Source: Bacillota bacterium (lineage in GTDB: Bacteria > Bacillota > Bacilli > Paenibacillales > Paenibacillaceae). From it: a DNA stretch of 15,195 nt. A program made the position numbers and the translations under genes. The notes beneath the pieces are model-generated. The model searched no databases. It was not told the origin of the DNA and saw nothing but the letters and a program-made list of their open reading frames with translations. The stretch covers positions 1 to 15,195 of the forward strand of contig JAEWJS010000029.1 of NCBI GenBank assembly GCA_023386495.1, read 5' to 3'. Positions 15,117-15,195 of the stretch are shown in pieces; position 1 is the first letter of the stretch; every line of letters begins with the position of its first letter.

Positions 15117-15195
15117 TCATGGAACCTGAATCGTCACTTGGCCCGGGTTGACAATCTGAATGACGCCTCCCCAGCTGCACATGCATTTGGAAGTG
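15117..15195 (-). CDS. PAAR-like protein (DUF4280), C-terminal fragment, 5' part beyond window
   Basis: On the minus strand 25 codons run from the right edge to a TGA (complement of 15117-15119), reading TSKCMCSWGGVIQIVNPGQ and then VTIQVP. The Thr-Ser-Lys-Cys-Met-Cys-x-Trp-Gly-Gly-Val-Ile ... Asn-Pro-Gly-Gln pattern is the conserved C-terminal end of DUF4280 PAAR-like proteins. These are thought to cap the spike of contractile systems or to carry a toxin on it. Only the last strand region is visible, so length, N-terminal domains and any fused effector cannot be judged. The stop is 57 bases before the MORN gene start on the same strand, with no terminator between, so the two are probably co-transcribed. 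The fragment is short, but the motif is distinctive and the other frames there make no sense as protein. Confidence 0.8.
   Translation of the reverse strand, partial: TSKCMCSWGGVIQIVNPGQVTIQVP

Noticed and set aside
1..15195. Prophage or lysis module, integrase, tRNA or insertion sequence
   Set aside because: No integrase, terminase, capsid, holin or transposase reading and no terminal inverted repeats are visible. LysM-tube, gp25, paired baseplate-J and tail-I genes without head genes fit an eCIS better than a phage, within the limits of the window.

Overview
The window is one end of a gene cluster for an extracellular contractile injection system (eCIS, a phage-tail-like particle of the Afp/PVC type). 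It probably comes from a GC-rich Firmicute of the Paenibacillus/Cohnella kind. The host guess is inference, from high GC, AGGAGG-type ribosome binding sites, GTG start use and a Firmicutes-style membrane-anchored MORN protein. No marker gene fixes the taxon.

Layout, plus strand (1-13363): nine tightly packed co-directional genes with gaps of about 2 to 41 bases, which look like one transcription unit entering from the left. In order they are: the 3' part of a Gln/Arg-rich protein that begins in a 42-bp tandem repeat; a LysM tube-terminator/baseplate adaptor (Afp7-like); a gp27-like hub (VgrG/Pvc8 N-terminal type); a gp5/gpV-like OB-fold plus beta-needle spike; a gp25-like wedge protein; two gp6/baseplate-J-like wedge proteins (1045 and 724 aa); a tail-protein-I homologue with a large beta-rich, propeller-like N-terminal part; and a 559-aa conserved baseplate-associated protein of unknown role. 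Together they would build the hub, spike and wedges that sit under the tube and sheath. Sheath, inner tube, AAA+ ATPase and cap genes are not in the window and presumably lie to the left.

Layout, minus strand (13382-15195): a convergent unit. The 3' end of a PAAR-like DUF4280 gene enters from the right edge, followed after 57 bases by a 549-aa protein with one membrane segment and twelve MORN repeats. The two units meet at a strong hairpin terminator whose stem contains the stop codon of the MORN gene.

The main plus-strand operon shows no PAAR tip gene and no clear tail-fibre gene inside the window. The PAAR-like fragment on the opposite strand is therefore the best visible candidate for a spike tip or a tip-bearing cargo, and the adjacent MORN membrane protein is a candidate partner (anchor, receptor or immunity-like protein). 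These roles are inferred from position and are not proven by the sequence.
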